From assembly GCF_041381155.1 (NCBI RefSeq), contig NC_091137.1:18087655-18151654 (forward strand): a stretch of DNA of 64,000 bases. The letters are read 5' to 3'. Numbering within the stretch: position 1 is the stretch's first letter; each line of letters opens with the position of its first letter. Origin of the DNA: Argopecten irradians. Its lineage: Eukaryota > Mollusca > Bivalvia > Pectinida > Pectinidae. The notes beneath the pieces are model-generated. The model made no database searches. It worked only from the letters and a program-made list of their open reading frames with translations, and had not been told where the DNA came from. This document shows positions 14,101 to 25,710 of this stretch, one piece after another. A program made the translations under genes and the position numbers.

Positions 14101-17100
14101 AATGTTGCAGGATAAAACGTATACGTGGCCAGTGTCTAGAAATTGTGGCTCGGATCAGAATGGAAAAAAGTGGCCATATGAGTTCTTCTTAACCCTCGCC
14201 AAAATACAACACAATACATTTAAGACACTGGCCAGGTATTCTCTATATCCATATTAATGTAATTGACCACGATCACAATATAAGCCTTCGTCTATACCAG
14301 GTGGTGTATGTGACTGCCACGCTTCCATACATACTTCTCACGACATTACTCGTCCACAATCTGACCTTACCAGGCTCACTAGATGGAATCATATTTTTTA
14401 TAAAACCCGACTTTCAGTCTCTTTTGAACATACAGGTAAGTCATCATCGGGCAATTAGGTTTTTTCTGCTTAATATATGCATTTAAATAATTGCCATTCT
14501 CATGACTACTAGTTATTTCAGATATGTGTCAATATTCATTTTATCAACTCTGCAAAAGAGAGAAGCAAAACATATTTATTCGTTATGAATGACATAGAAG
14601 GTTTCTGAATGAATAACTGGGTCACCTATGATACGTTTGGTATTCTGTTTTAGGTGTGGCTGGAGGCTACTATACAAGTGTTCTATTCCATTACAATCGG
14701 CTGGGGAATTCACATCACACTAGCCAGTTTTAACAAATTTAACAACAACTGTCTCAGGTAATGTATCCGGCATTGACTACCATACAATCACTAAACACTT
14801 ACTCTATGTATCCGGAATCCTGCACAATAGCATTATGTTGTGATAATATAAAGGAGTGTCAATTTGGGCCCTCTGGTGGCAGTGACCCATAGGTTGGGGC
14901 ATCATGATATGAGGTTTGTTTGTTTGATTGATTATTTTAACGTCCTGTTAAAAGCCAGGGTCATGTAAGGACGGCCTTTCGTGTATGCGGTGTGTTGCGT
15001 GTGTGAAGTGCGAGGTGCGTGTTTTGGGAGACTGCGGTATATTCATGTTGTTTCTTCTTGTATAGTGGAAATGTTGTCCTTTTTATAGTGCTATATCACT
15101 GAAGCATACCGCCGAAGACACCAAGCAACACACCCCACCCGGTCACATAAGTCGTCCCACTCCCTGTTTGCTGAGCGCTAAGCAGGGGCAGAATCTACAA
15201 CTTTTATAGACTTTGGTGTGTCTCGACCAGGGGACAGAACCCAGAGCCTTCCTCACAAGGGCGAAAAAAGGCCAAAAGTGAGGCGGTGCCAAGGGAGACA
15301 TTAGGAAATATAAAGTCAGTTAGGAAAGAAGACAAAAGATAAGATCTATAATTCAGTCGCCTTTTGTGACGTTTACCGGGTCCGATCCAGTCACTATTAA
15401 CTGATGATCTATAGTGTCTATATTATGTACTGTTCCTATCAAATTACTCAGTGCAAAAATATATACAAATAATACACAGCTGACCTAGCTGTGATTCTAT
15501 ATATCCCTAAATATTATGATTAACAATATCAATCCTACTGATCACTCAGTGCCTCTGAGTGATCATGATAACTTAACTTCAAAATATACAAACAGCATAA
15601 ATCATACAGATCGGAATAATTATTAAATGATTAGCAACAACTACTGAATTATCTATAAGCCTATGCGAGTAGTCTCCCCTACCTCGGGTGATTCGATAAT
15701 CCCTACTCGCACATATATAACCAGACTACGATAAAATCAATGTAATATTATTTATTAAGAACCTTTCCCTAAGGCCTAACACTACCGAGCTACCGAGTAC
15801 TCAAAATCACTGTGTACTCACAGTACTCACTGCTACTGAGCACTCACGTTTACCGAGTACTCTCAGAGCAATCACTCCAGCAATGATTCACACACAATCA
15901 TTACATATTACTATAATCACTAGTACTCTCAATGATTCACGTAAACGCAATCATTCAACGAGCAATCCCAAGGCTCAGTTTACAACTTACTCTCCAGAGT
16001 ATATAACGCGGAGGAGGAAAGCCTTATTCAGGCACGCCAATCTCCGATCTCAACTCTACCGTATTGTATATTATCTAGCTCTAAACCGTGTATAGGAGAT
16101 TTCAGAAAAGATGGCGATGACGTCACACAAAGGTACATCCGGGCGCTCAAAGGTACAACTCCGTATATCTACACATAAACATAGAGGGAAAACAGCCGCT
16201 TGCGATGTTTGTTTACATTTTATTCTAATAAATAGTACGACAATCCGAGAACTATTGCGTTATTTTAATTATAAAAAGGGTAAATAAAAATATTTAACAA
16301 TAATATTTAGATATAAACATCTGGTATTTATATATTTTACTCCGTTTATACTCCATTTTCTACCGCCACGAGAAAAAAACACGGCCGCCATTAGACCTAC
16401 GTATAAACATTGACAGAAGTTACAAAATTGACAGAAACTACAAATTAAATTCCAAGTTTCCCCAAATATTATACCGATATTTTAATAAGCAATTACTGTT
16501 TTCTAAGTCTTACTTAATAAAACACCTTACGATGTGTGATTATGACCAAATGAAAATTTGCCTTCGTAGATACCCCAAGCGCACTGCAGCCATTACGTAC
16601 AGTGCTGCCGAGATCCCGAATTTCGTGATTTTTCATAGTCACAAAATTATGTATTCTGGTTAACTTTTTCGTTAGAAATTTTGAGATTTAGTTTATAACA
16701 TTCAAATGAGTCATTTTATAGTTACTTTTTATCATATTTTTAAACAAAACTTCGAGTATTTTAGAATTCTCAAAGCCATGCGCAATGTGTCCTGGTCGGC
16801 ATTTATAGTAAGTACGATCTACATTGTAGCTATATTCATAAATCTAAATGTAGTCTATCTAACATGTATTCAAATTATTTAAAAGTAATATCACCTCAAT
16901 TTGGGACTTCACATAACGGCACATGGAATAAAAGTGATTAAAAAATAAAAAATAAACTCATGAAATTGAACGATTTCACTATTTTATTTTTCGAGATATC
17001 GGCAGCCATACTGTACGTCTACGTACACATACATGTATATCTTCATTTATGTGTAACGGTGGTTTATAACATTCATTTAAAATAATATATACATGGGAAA

Positions 17101-20100
17101 TAACGAAATATATATATATATTTTACAAGTACTTATTGAGATATACGTTGGTAATTACGTATAAATATTATTAATTTCCCAACTATCGGCTGTTGCCCGA
17201 GGTGATCTACCAGCGAAGCAATGCACGAGCGGCCGAGGTCTGGCCAGGTGGTTCACATTTCGTTATATTTATATTAAATAGTGTTATGAACAGATTTTTC
17301 GTGTATAACAGAAATATGATACATTGAAATCAATTATTTATTCATAACTTTTTCACAACATGGATTTCTACGTGTGAACAAAAAGCGGGTACGTGTGACG
17401 GCCCGGCACCGCTTCGCAAGCTGGCTTCAACACTAAATCTAAACAAATATATTTAGCAATAAACAATTGTAAATATAAATGTCTGTAACCTCTGAAACAA
17501 TAAGAAACTATTTTGAAATCAGAATTTGCAAGTATGAAAGTGTATACTTTTGTCAACGTATCGATTGTGTATCAGGGATGTACGTATCTGTTATTGTTTT
17601 TATTAGTTGCCATACCGTGTTTGTACCTTTGAGGACCCGGATGTAAATTTTCTGTGACGTCACGCCATCTTTTCTGAAATCTCCTATAGGCAAGCCTTGT
17701 TCAGGCACATCTATATTTACCTTGTATTAACCACTTAGGTGTTTTCGCTTCAGCAGCTCGTTCAACACTAAGAAAAACTCTCGTTGAAACCGCGGCTTTA
17801 TATACTGCCGGGCAACGACATTAGCGCCCTCTATTTACAATAATCCTAGGCCCTAGAACGCTTAACTTACATATAGCTTAACAATACAAGCGTCTACTTG
17901 ACGGCGAGATTAACAGACAAAATAGAGCGGACAGCGATTCCGGATAGCATGGTAATACAACCGTATTTCATCACACTTTTACGATCATGCAATAGGGGCA
18001 GCAGGTACAATTCTAACGCCCTACCTATTATGAGGTATGATTCAGTCAGGTCCGTTGTGAGTTATGGGGGTCAAACAGGAAGGTCAGATTTCTGTTTGGC
18101 CCAGTTTTGCTGGAACCAAATAATAAATCATTACCCATTAATGTAACCGAAAATATAACTTTTGATCACATCATAGGTCACAGTGACCTACTTTATTTTG
18201 TAAAATGTCAATTATGCAAATGTATACATCCTTTCATCGTTTTGTGTTAATACGTTTAGAAAAGGTTTTTTTTCTCTTTCGTTATCATTTTCCAGGATGA
18301 ATTTGTTTGATTAATTAACGACCTATTAACAACCCGGGTCATGTAAGGCCGGCCTCCCATGTCCCATGTATGCGAAGTGTAGTGTGTGAAATTAGGTGCG
18401 TGTTTTGGGAGACTGCCATATGTCGTGTTGTGTCTTCTTGAATAGTTTTATACGAACCAGCCGTCCTACTTCTTGTTTGCTGAGCGCTAAGCAGGGGCTG
18501 AATCTACCACTTTTATAATAGATTTTGTTGTGCCTCGGCCAGGGGACAAAACCCACAGCCTACCTGACAGTGGCGAGCGCTCAACAGAAGGTCAAAAATG
18601 AGGCGGTGTCAGGGGTGACGTTTAGAAATAAGAAAGTCGGTTATAAAACAAGAGAAAGAAACTTAAATTTAGTCGCTTTTACATTATGCAATAGGGGCAG
18701 CAGGTACCATTCTAACGCCCTACCTGCAAGGTCATACAGAATAAAAACTACAGTTACCCTCCTTTGGGTGTTACAAAGGATCATGGAAAGAACTCTTCCA
18801 TTGCAAGCATGAAAAAAATGTAAACGGAGTTTTTATTTCATATTTTTCAATAAGCTACATTGTATATCAATAGTTTTCTCTACGATATAATTTCGTGGTA
18901 TCTTATCGCTCTCGAAATACGTAAAATTTCAACGTATGCAAAATAAGTGAAACATTGAAACATTCCACGGCAAAGAGAATAAGATGTTTATTAAGAAAAA
19001 AAGCGTCATCCACTTCCTTGAAATTGACCACAATACACCCTATACATATCCGTGTATGGATATCGTAAACTGTCCATTTTAGTCAGTCTACCTTTATGGG
19101 TTTTAACACTAGATACCTGGCCGTTTATAGCTTGTATATTTCCTATCCAGAGACACCTTTATAATGACCCTTGCTGGAGAAGGAACCAGTGTGTTCGGAG
19201 GGTTTGTTATATTTTCTGCACTCGGATTTATGGCACATGAAGCAAATGTTCCAATAACAGAGGTATCTAAATCGGGTAAGTAATTAATAAAGTCGTCATA
19301 ACAACAAGAAGCCGTATTGAGAAAAGGCAGCTTGACTTGTCAAAATCAAATATACAGTATATAAGAAACTGTTTTAAGATATGTTACCAAACTGAAACCT
19401 GTATTTTTAATGTGCATACTTATTTAAAGGGAATTAAAATGATAATGAAAACCAATTGTCATCAATTTGCAAGTACAATTGGTTAATAATTATAGTTTAT
19501 GTTTATTTGAATATCGACCGTTTATCCAGGTACATTCGTTCGTGTATTATTTCGAATAAGTATCACTGCTGCAGTATACCATAGTTTTCCCCCATACTGT
19601 CAAATCTTGCCAATCGCGTTTTAAAAATATGCCTAAACATTACTTTCTGAGTTTGCCGATTCCATTGTATTTATGTTTGTAGGACCTGGTTTGGGGTTCG
19701 TGGCATACCCTATGGCTATCGCACAGATGCCCCTCCCGAACCTCTGGGCGATATTGTTCTTCGTCGCCATGGTAACATTAGGACTGGATAGTCAAGTAAA
19801 AGTTTTTTCTTATGTGTACAGTCGGGAAATACAATGCTTTATGTATCATAAACCAAGGTGATTCCTTCAAAACTTACCCCCACTCCCATTGAATAGACTA
19901 TAAGAAAGATATTTTCACCAATAGTGTATAGTATTGCATTCCAAAAGCATGTAACATGTATTCTAAATTGATTAGTGCTCCTTTTTTGTAGTTTACCCTG
20001 ACGGAGATAACCTATGTATACTTTGAGGAATGTTTCGCTGTTATAAAAAGGAAACGGATGATTGGCAGAGCTTGTTTAACTCTGATCGCAATGGTGCTTG

Positions 20101-22732
20101 GTTTGCCATTCTGCACACAGGTAAGAAAATGTTGCTATTTCATTGAAAGACGACGGTGATGTAAATTACTTTTTGTCGTGGAAATTTGATAATTTCCAAT
20201 AGCTTTCTCTCTAATAGGCATTTTTGCAATTTGTGTAGGAAATGTTAACCTATCTAAGTATTTTAAAACCAACTTTGATTTACGATTCAAATGCATACTT
20301 AATACAAAGACCACGAATCATTCTAAGACTTAAAATAGGTAAGTAATGTAAAAAAAAGACTTACTAGAGGCACGAATCTAAGAAGATTATATCGTAAAAT
20401 TTGCTCTGGGTTAGTAACATCGACAAAAACGGTATATGACGTGGCTCATAGAAAACAAATATTAATATAGAGCATGAAAGAAGTACATCGTAAATTTTGT
20501 CTAAAAACATTTTTTTTTTGTGTGTGTTCTCAAAAATAATCTTTTCCATCTGAAGCCAGTGAAGGAATCGTTTTCTTGATGAATTGGAAATATTTGTTAT
20601 TTTCGTGCAATAATGTGTCGCTGATAGCGTATATACAATCCTATGAAAACAGTATACAATTGTTGACTAGGGTTGAGGGCAACAGATGATTTGTTGGATC
20701 CGAAGACAAAGTGTTGCCCGAGGCCGAAGGAGGAATACACTGGGGAGTCCATACAGGATAGACATAGCCTCCTTTTGGCTGTGAGATGAGTGTTCGAAAT
20801 TTTCTGCCTACTTGGCTAACCATCTCAGACGGTGTCTTTAAGTGAGTAGTTTATGCTCCTGCTTAGCATCAAGTGAGTGAACGACTAGTTTTCCCTTTGT
20901 CAGTATAATATGACCGGGTGGGTGTGCAGATTACGTGTCAATAGTTACGACTGTAACATACGGTAGTGTCCAAACCCATGCATCACGCCGCATTCACTGG
21001 AGGCCGTAATCACCTCGGTGGTTATTAGGACGCTAATCCAGTCACCCATAACTAAACATCTATTGGCATGTTTGCATTTCAGGCAGGAGTGTACCTATTT
21101 CAATTCATCGACTGGTATTTGGCAACATTAGGACCTTTTATTTTCACCTTGGCCGAGTGTCTATCAGTCGCTTGGCTTTATGGTAAGTAAACGTGACTAT
21201 GTACTGTATTTATTTTGTCATTAATACAATATGAATTAATATGTATCCATTTCTTATCATATCATGAAGTATTGGTCGTCATATTTTGTACTCCTTTTTC
21301 GCCGTTACACTATTGCCAAATATGAAAAATATTATCATTGTGAATACCGTATAGACGCTTATTTTAACGGGTCAGATTTTTCGCAATTTCATCCTTTAGG
21401 TAAATGTATTTCGATCAAAACTAATATTTCACGAATCAAAATTTCGCATTAACTTCGACGATCCACGAAATTACGAATTTAACCGGCTATACGGTATTTA
21501 AGCTTCTTTCTTATAAACCACCGTTTATATAGTTATTCTAATAATAGGCCTCTTCTTCTGTGTGTATGTTTCATTCATGGTGAAAATATTCAAAGTGTTG
21601 TTCAGTATATTTATTATAATTTGAAATTAAAATCCTTGTCACTTGACAGAATACACGGTGCATGACGGAACTTTCATTTCTAATTAAATAACAATGCAAA
21701 TTGAAAGTCTGTAGATCTACGTTTGTGTCGTTTGTTACATTACCAGGATCTGAGCGGTTCTCGAATGATGTGGAGATGATGATTGGGAAGAGGGTACCGG
21801 GATACATCAAATTCTGCTGGTCTTTTCTCTCACCTCTACTCCTGTGTGTAAGACGCTTCATAGATAGAGTAAACATTACAAAGATTTACATGCTCTATCC
21901 ACTTCCTCGATATATTGAAATGCAAGTGTTGGTTAACCCAAGTTGTATTCGTAAAGATGTATGACACCTTTCACTGATTTTCGGAATAAATTGGGGTCCT
22001 TTGGAGCGAAAGAAGATTAATCGAATACAATTTGTCCTTCGGGGTTAAAAATATATTTGGCGCATACATTAAGTGTAATAAGTATAACTTATTCACTAAA
22101 AATACTTTACCTACCACGATACTGTAAGCTTTTTTGTATTTGTGTGTGAAGTTTGTTACATTAATGACCTTGTTACGTTGTAGGTGCTGATCATTGCCAG
22201 TCTAGCGCTGTATGTACCACCTACCTATGGGGACTATGTCTACCCTAGTTGGATAGGAAATGCTGGGTGGGTGCTGGCTTGCGTGCCAATTGTGCCTATA
22301 GTTATCATAGGTATCCATGTCATTTATGATTCGCCCGGAAAAACAATTTATCAGGTAAGCCATTATTTTATACATAATGCATGGCTCATGGTGTCTTGCG
22401 TGTGGGAAATGCGAGTCGCGTGTTTTGGGAGATAGAAATTCGCGATAAAATTCCCTGAAAATATTTCAATTATAGGTAAAGTAGTAATTATAAAACCAAA
22501 GATATCTACATCGCGAAATTAGACTTTCCGTGAAAAAGTCACTGCAAATATAAGTCAGTTAACAGTATTTCCTGTCTTTCAGAAATTGCTTCAGACTGTT
22601 AGGCCCACCTTGGATTGGCATCCGGCAGTGGACAAAGATGAATACCTGTCACTGCCCTGGGAGACACAGGGCAACATTACCCAGAAGGTTCTCTTTAACG
22701 TTGGCTTTACCAAGCAACAGAACACTCCATGA
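5115..22732 (+). CDS. SLC6-family Na+/Cl--dependent amino-acid (glycine-like) transporter, 13 coding exons
   Basis: Coding exons: 5115-5295, 11080-11211, 11505-11874, 13674-13806, 14301-14435, 14654-14757, 19151-19275, 19683-19795, 19992-20120, 21083-21182, 21747-21847, 22184-22354, 22583-22732; all borders are GT-AG and the phases close to 1944 bases, 647 residues, a normal SLC6 length. The protein is a 12-TM plasma-membrane symporter. TM1 has [10 protein letters not shown] (residues 44-53) and then NGGGAFLIPY. The Gly at residue 44 sits where monoamine carriers have Asp, which argues for an amino-acid substrate such as glycine or GABA. The large extracellular loop has Cys145 and Cys154 (the family disulfide) and five N-glycosylation sequons (N166, N174, N190, N206, N211). 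TM6 FVIFSALGF (S374) and TM8 LGLDSQF (S430) match the chloride and sodium sites. The start Met gives a short N-terminal tail before TM1. Glycine is a guess from similarity; the family call is firm. Confidence 0.93.
5549..5655 (+). repeat. Left arm of a 5.3-kb inverted-repeat pair in transporter intron 1
   Basis: The first 39 bases, starting attaaagccgcataatccgt, recur exactly on the other strand at 10832-10870. Weaker similarity continues for about 65 bases more (shared gttat, aactttccc and aatta blocks). It is either the left end of one large TIR element or one of two same-family elements in opposite orientation. Confidence 0.65.
5764..5968 (+). other. Short open frame cut by a foldback element
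   Basis: An ATG at 5764 opens a mixed-composition frame starting [20 protein letters not shown] that runs into the foldback element at 5969. It lies 200 bases inside the left inverted-repeat arm, so it could be a remnant of an element gene. No family is recognised and no splice site was confirmed. Confidence 0.2.
5969..6463. mobile_element. Foldback MITE built from 8-bp CGACAANN units
   Basis: Terminal inverted repeats of about 112 bp (5969-6081 against 6351-6463) start GTATGGTGGCTGATTACGGC and are nearly perfect. A 5-bp direct repeat ATTTT flanks the element on both sides (5964-5968 and 6464-6468), so it is a bounded insertion. Between and within the arms the DNA is a run of octamers CGACAANN, where NN is GT, CA, GA, CT or GG: at least 13 consecutive units at about 6110-6215, with reverse-complement units filling the arms and the right interior. 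There is no coding capacity. Confidence 0.85.
6469..8028. other. Intron-1 stretch without recognised features
   Basis: About 1.5 kb of AT-rich transporter intron 1. It lacks long open frames, clear tandem repeats or inverted repeats. Several acatgta-type words occur, as elsewhere in the window. Confidence 0.4.
8322..8857 (-). CDS. Possible two-exon coding remnant, antisense in intron 1
   Basis: On the minus strand, 8857-8718 is an open segment (ending ...KFTPILLSG) followed by a good GTAAGT donor. After an intron, TTTATAG precedes 8375-8322, which continues in the same phase as [17 protein letters not shown] and a stop. A minus-strand AATAAA lies near 8030. No family is recognised, and a second frame of the last exon is also open for about 39 codons, so the reading is not secure. 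It may be a nested gene, a decayed exon or chance. Confidence 0.18.
8982..9046 (+). mobile_element. Half copy of the AGAATACACGGT foldback element
   Basis: Matches one arm of the complete palindrome at 9373-9522 (agaatacacggttagta, then ttattttggtgcgagac and gaaagccgagatgac). It stops where the CTCCACCGC element starts, so it is a truncated or interrupted copy. Confidence 0.6.
9047..9261 (+). mobile_element. CTCCACCGC-type MITE, 5'-truncated copy
   Basis: About 215 bases nearly identical to 53180-53396, ending gtcggccatggagcatcttt. The full copy at 53032-53396 has matching inverted ends (TTAAA.ATGCTCCACCGC). This copy lacks the left end and is fused to the half element at 8982-9046. Confidence 0.75.
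9373..9522. mobile_element. 150-bp palindromic MITE
   Basis: Near-perfect hairpin: the left arm agaatacacggtaagtaact meets a right arm ending accgtgtattct, with a shared core gaaagccgagatgac. There is no coding capacity. It is the full-length relative of 8982-9046. Confidence 0.75.
9676..9853. mobile_element. 178-bp palindromic MITE
   Basis: The arms caaatatttcatgggttact and agtaacccatggaatatttg pair almost end to end. The centre holds gaggccgaaggccgag flanked by inverted ttatattgcac / gtgcaatataa. The same gtgcaatataa word recurs as a short tandem repeat at 10257-10337, so the two may belong to one larger element. Confidence 0.75.
10257..10337 (+). repeat. Four spaced copies of YGTGCAATATAAC
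   Basis: The word cgtgcaatataac (last copy ctgtgcaatataac) occurs four times at 20-25 base spacing. The block lies between inverted gttttattaca / tgtaataaaac words at about 9853 and 10400, which suggests the inside of another non-autonomous element. Confidence 0.55.
10765..10870 (-). repeat. Right arm of the 5.3-kb inverted-repeat pair
   Basis: Reverse complement of 5549-5655, with 39 terminal bases identical, ending atgcggctttaat. TA or AT dinucleotides adjoin both outer ends, but they are too short and palindromic to call a target duplication. Between the arms I see only small elements and no transposase. Confidence 0.65.
12566..12667. mobile_element. 100-bp foldback element in transporter intron 3
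   Basis: The arms tcaacccgggtgaaagattt and aaatctttcactcgggttga form a nearly perfect hairpin with a loop near gatgtttgccggcaagcc. The rest of intron 3 (11875-13673) is AT-rich and otherwise unremarkable. Confidence 0.7.
14913..15360 (+). mobile_element. Family-A interspersed repeat, left part (split by an insertion)
   Basis: Begins gtttgtttgtttgattgatt and contains the diagnostic words gtgcgtgttttgggagactg and tgctgagcgctaagcagggg. Other copies lie at 18308-18735 (plus), 27125-27582 (minus) and 26385-26490 (minus, partial). Its expected tail, taacgccctacct, is displaced to about 17981-18035. There is no coding capacity; it is SINE-like or a non-autonomous element. Confidence 0.75.
15366..17975. 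mobile_element. 2.6-kb element inserted in the family-A repeat
   Basis: Interrupts the family-A copy exactly where an uninterrupted copy (18308-18735) reads straight through. CTTTT lies at both borders (15361-15365 and 17976-17980), and the ends GTGACG and CATCAC are weakly inverted. Inside it sits the 1.6-kb TAGGAG element. No transposase is seen. Confidence 0.5.
16093..17686. mobile_element. 1.6-kb TIR element (TAGGAGATTTCAG ends)
   Basis: The ends taggagatttcagaaaagat and its reverse complement are followed on both sides by tgacgtcac, giving TIRs of about 35 bp with one or two mismatches. TA flanks both ends, as in TA-targeting transposons. The 1.5-kb interior is AT-rich with no open frame above about 60 codons, so the copy is non-autonomous. 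Confidence 0.8.
17981..18035 (+). mobile_element. Family-A interspersed repeat, right part
   Basis: Carries atgcaataggggcagcaggt and taacgccctacct, the 3' end seen in the uninterrupted copy at 18690-18735. It completes the copy that starts at 14913. Confidence 0.7.
18308..18735 (+). mobile_element. Family-A interspersed repeat, uninterrupted copy
   Basis: A full-length copy that serves as reference for the split one upstream: tttgtttgattaattaacga at the start, gtgcgtgttttgggagactg and tgctgagcgctaagcagggg inside, and taacgccctacctgcaag at the end. It lies in transporter intron 6. Confidence 0.75.
20641..21060. repeat. Degenerate repeat in transporter intron 9
   Basis: Contains ctgcttagcatcaagtgagt and gaccgggtgggtgtg, which resemble the minus orientation of family A, and a gttgcccgaggccgaag word. 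Too decayed to bound confidently. Confidence 0.35.
22372..22432 (+). repeat. Family-A fragment in intron 12
   Basis: Sixty bases around cgcgtgttttgggag, matching the family-A core, starting just after the exon-12 donor. Confidence 0.45.
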
Positions 22733-22784
22733 TACATTTTGTACACAAGTCATAAACAAAATTTACAAAAATATGCAATAAGCC

Positions 22785-22790
22785 AATAAA
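22785..22790 (+). terminator. Poly(A) signal of the SLC6 gene
   Basis: AATAAA, 53 bases after the transporter stop codon, with T-rich DNA after it. It is a compact and plausible 3' end. Confidence 0.6.
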
Positions 22791-22864
22791 ACAGTTTGTA
22801 CTTGTACTTTATGTAAATATACTTGGAAATCAACAATTCAAAGTCTTCAAGAGTCACACGTCAT

Positions 22865-23345
22865 GCACAGGCGTCTGCTTCTGTTTTTGATAAAAATAGG
22901 ATAACCTACACCTACTATATGAACAAGGTGAGACACTCCGATACTTCAACTGTGGAACGGAATTGGAACTCTTCAAGCGAGCAGTTGCAAGAAGCAATCT
23001 GATTGGTCAATTAATTTGATTAACCAACCAGATTGCAACTTGCAAAACTGCTTGCTTGAAAGATCAACTTCCGTTCCATAGTTGATGCCTCGTCCGCTAC
23101 TTGGATACTTCGTGCCCTGTTTCATATTAAAAAATCGTAACTTCGCGACAAAACCTGGCATACATTGCAAAAAGAGGAATCTTAATTAAGGTACGTTGAT
23201 TGAACGAGCGGACAATCAATGTTTTCGTCAAATTTGGTCTAATTTCAGAGTGAATTGGAGCGTACCCTCAACTTCCGGTTCATGGAGTGTCTCACCTTGT
23301 TCATATAGTAGGGTTAGGACAAAACCAGATGCAGACGCCTGTGCG
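22865..23345. mobile_element. About 480-bp TIR element just downstream of the SLC6 gene
   Basis: Outer arms gcacaggcgtctgcttctg / cagatgcagacgcctgtgc and inner arms ctactatatgaacaaggtga / tcaccttgttcatatagtag give inverted repeats of about 75 bp. A further inner hairpin pairs gattggtcaa and ttggttaatc words. There is no coding capacity. Confidence 0.75.
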
Positions 23346-24072
23346 CCATGGTTCGCGTAAAACATGGATGGTTGGTTGGTTGACTAGGCTTAACATCCTA
23401 AACTGAAGAGAAACTATAGGATTTGGAAGTACCACTTTAATGACTATGTATTAATTTAGTGTGTTGGCTAGAGTCCATAGCCTTCCAAAGAATCGTGAAC
23501 CTCGAATTCAAGATTAAACGTTAACGTGACCATACCCCATTGGTACACGACCCCTTTTGGTACAAAATTCGGGTTTTCCCCTCTAAAATCCTAGTTACTG
23601 TGTTTTGTTATTTATACTATTGTGATATGAAAATACAAGTATAAAATGACAATTTAAGCTCAAATTTGACTTCGATCGTCTAGATTATATTCGTATACAC
23701 CTACATCGAAATGGGCGAAAGGGCCGTAAATGTTAGCAGTGGGTGCCGTAGAGCCATTCGACGGCTATTTTATGCTACATTTTTATCCGTTTTCATTTAA
23801 AGTAAACGCATTAAATGAATCTCTATATCACTAAAATTCTTCGGATATCATTTCCATAACGATACCTCTTTTATTAGTACAGATATGCCACTTTTCTGAG
23901 TATAACACCGCAATTCAAACATCCCGCTTCGCCATTTTTGTTTTTACTAACAATGCGCATGCCTCAACGTTGCTGACTAAAACGATCTACCAGGCCAAGT
24001 GCTCGGCTGGGGGTTTAAGGATCCGGATTTATAGCAAAGATATATATCATGTGTTGGTGTCAATTATTACTT
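23346..24072. other. Intergenic stretch without recognised features
   Basis: No credible exon, RNA gene or bounded repeat seen. Confidence 0.35.
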
Positions 24073-24514
24073 TTTAGCTCGCCTATTCGAAGAATAGGGG
24101 GAGCTAATGTTGTCACCCCGGCGTCGGCGTCGGCGTCGGCGTCAGCGTTGGCGTCCCATTTCATGTTAAAGTTTTTGAGCAAGTTTCCTAATGTGTATGG
24201 ATGCTGAACGTGATAATACAACCAATTTGGGGCCCTTCAGGTTTTTTTTGAGTCTGTTAATTTGTCATATTTCCATGTTAAAGTTTTTGAGCAAGTTTCT
24301 ATTTTGTCAATTGTTTAAGCATAAGTCATCATAAATGTTTATGATTTTATTTTCCTAATATGTATGGCTGCTGAACGTGATAATACAACCAATTTGGGGC
24401 CCTTTAGGGGGTTTTTGAGTCTGTTAATTTGTCATATTTCCAAGTTTAAATAGTAAATACTTGAACATCAACTTCTTCTGAATAGGCGAGCTTTGCTGTT
24501 CTCCAACAGCTCTT
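24073..24514 (+). mobile_element. AGCTCGCC element with GCGTCG microsatellite
   Basis: The ends agctcgcctattcg and gaataggcgagct are inverted. Near the left end is a short GGCGTC hexamer array, then two tandem copies (about 24190-24290 and 24355-24450) of a block with ctgaacgtgataatacaacc. It is a relative of the AGCTCACCTGG elements at 30665 and 48060. Confidence 0.7.
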
Positions 24515-25710
24515 GTTTGTTTATTAATCTACACCATATGAATGTACTTTTGTCTTAAATCAAATGAGATAATCAAAAAACAGACCAGTGACATTTCCCC
24601 AAGACAATGACATACAAATGTACTCAGTACAGATACATGTAAGCAGTAGCTCAGTAGATTTTTTAAAGTGGTTCCTCAAAATTATAAAATGACTTAATCC
24701 AGATTTGCAGGCAAATACTATTTCATAGCTAAGAGAGTTCATTACACAAAAACAGCAATAAACTGGATCAGTGTTGAGAATCACCATGGGGCTTTAATGT
24801 CACATGCAGTCATGGAAAAAATATAACATTGAACTTACATGTACATCCTAGATCTTTCATTATATAGAAGACATTGCTCACAAATATTTCATTTATTCTC
24901 TCTCTCCATCTTTTCTATTTACATTAAAAGGGTTGTTGTATTCTTGATTTAAAGTTGCAATGTTATAAAATATAATATATATATATATATAATTCTAAAC
25001 AGGTATGACAAATTCTGCATTTCTGAAAACTGTGTTTAGGAATCAATATTGATATACCAACCAAAATATGGTCAGTGCATAACATCAAAACAAAAATCCA
25101 TTTGTCAATGTGAGGCCATGTATACACATATACATGTATAGGTAATTCATATTCCAAGTGATCCTGAATTGAACAAATGTGGATACATTTATTTTCATCT
25201 GTAAGAAGAAATTGTAAGAATCTTTAAAATTGTGTGTTCAGTACTGTTGTGTTTAAATGAACTTGTACTACCTCCTTAGGCCCTATTGCATCCATTTTTT
25301 ATCCACTAATCAACTTAATATGCAATTATACAGTGTACCTGCATGTATTACCTAGTACCTACAAGTATAAATGTACATGTACCAGGTATATATTGACTGT
25401 ACCTATACTATTACCATGCATACTCTATCTTGTGATTCCCAGTATTGATATATTTATGAGTGCTGAAATGTACTTACTGAAAATTAACAAGTATAAGGGC
25501 AATTCCAGTTATAAACTAGATATTTTTTTCATCAAAATTATACTTAATTTTACAGTAAAACCTTTTTCTGAGACATTCACATCTTCATATATGTTTGTAT
25601 ATGACAATATGTTCCAAAATTATTGTGCTAAATGCTGAATGCTGCATTTTTCAAATGAACAAAAGAAATTTTGTAATAGATGATGAACTCAGGAAATAAA
25701 AAAAGAGATC
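24515..25710. other. Intergenic stretch without recognised genes
   Basis: AT-rich, with a short (TA)n run near 24968-24992. If the exon at 25711-25809 is real, this could be its 3' UTR side, but no convincing minus-strand poly(A) signal was placed. Confidence 0.35.
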
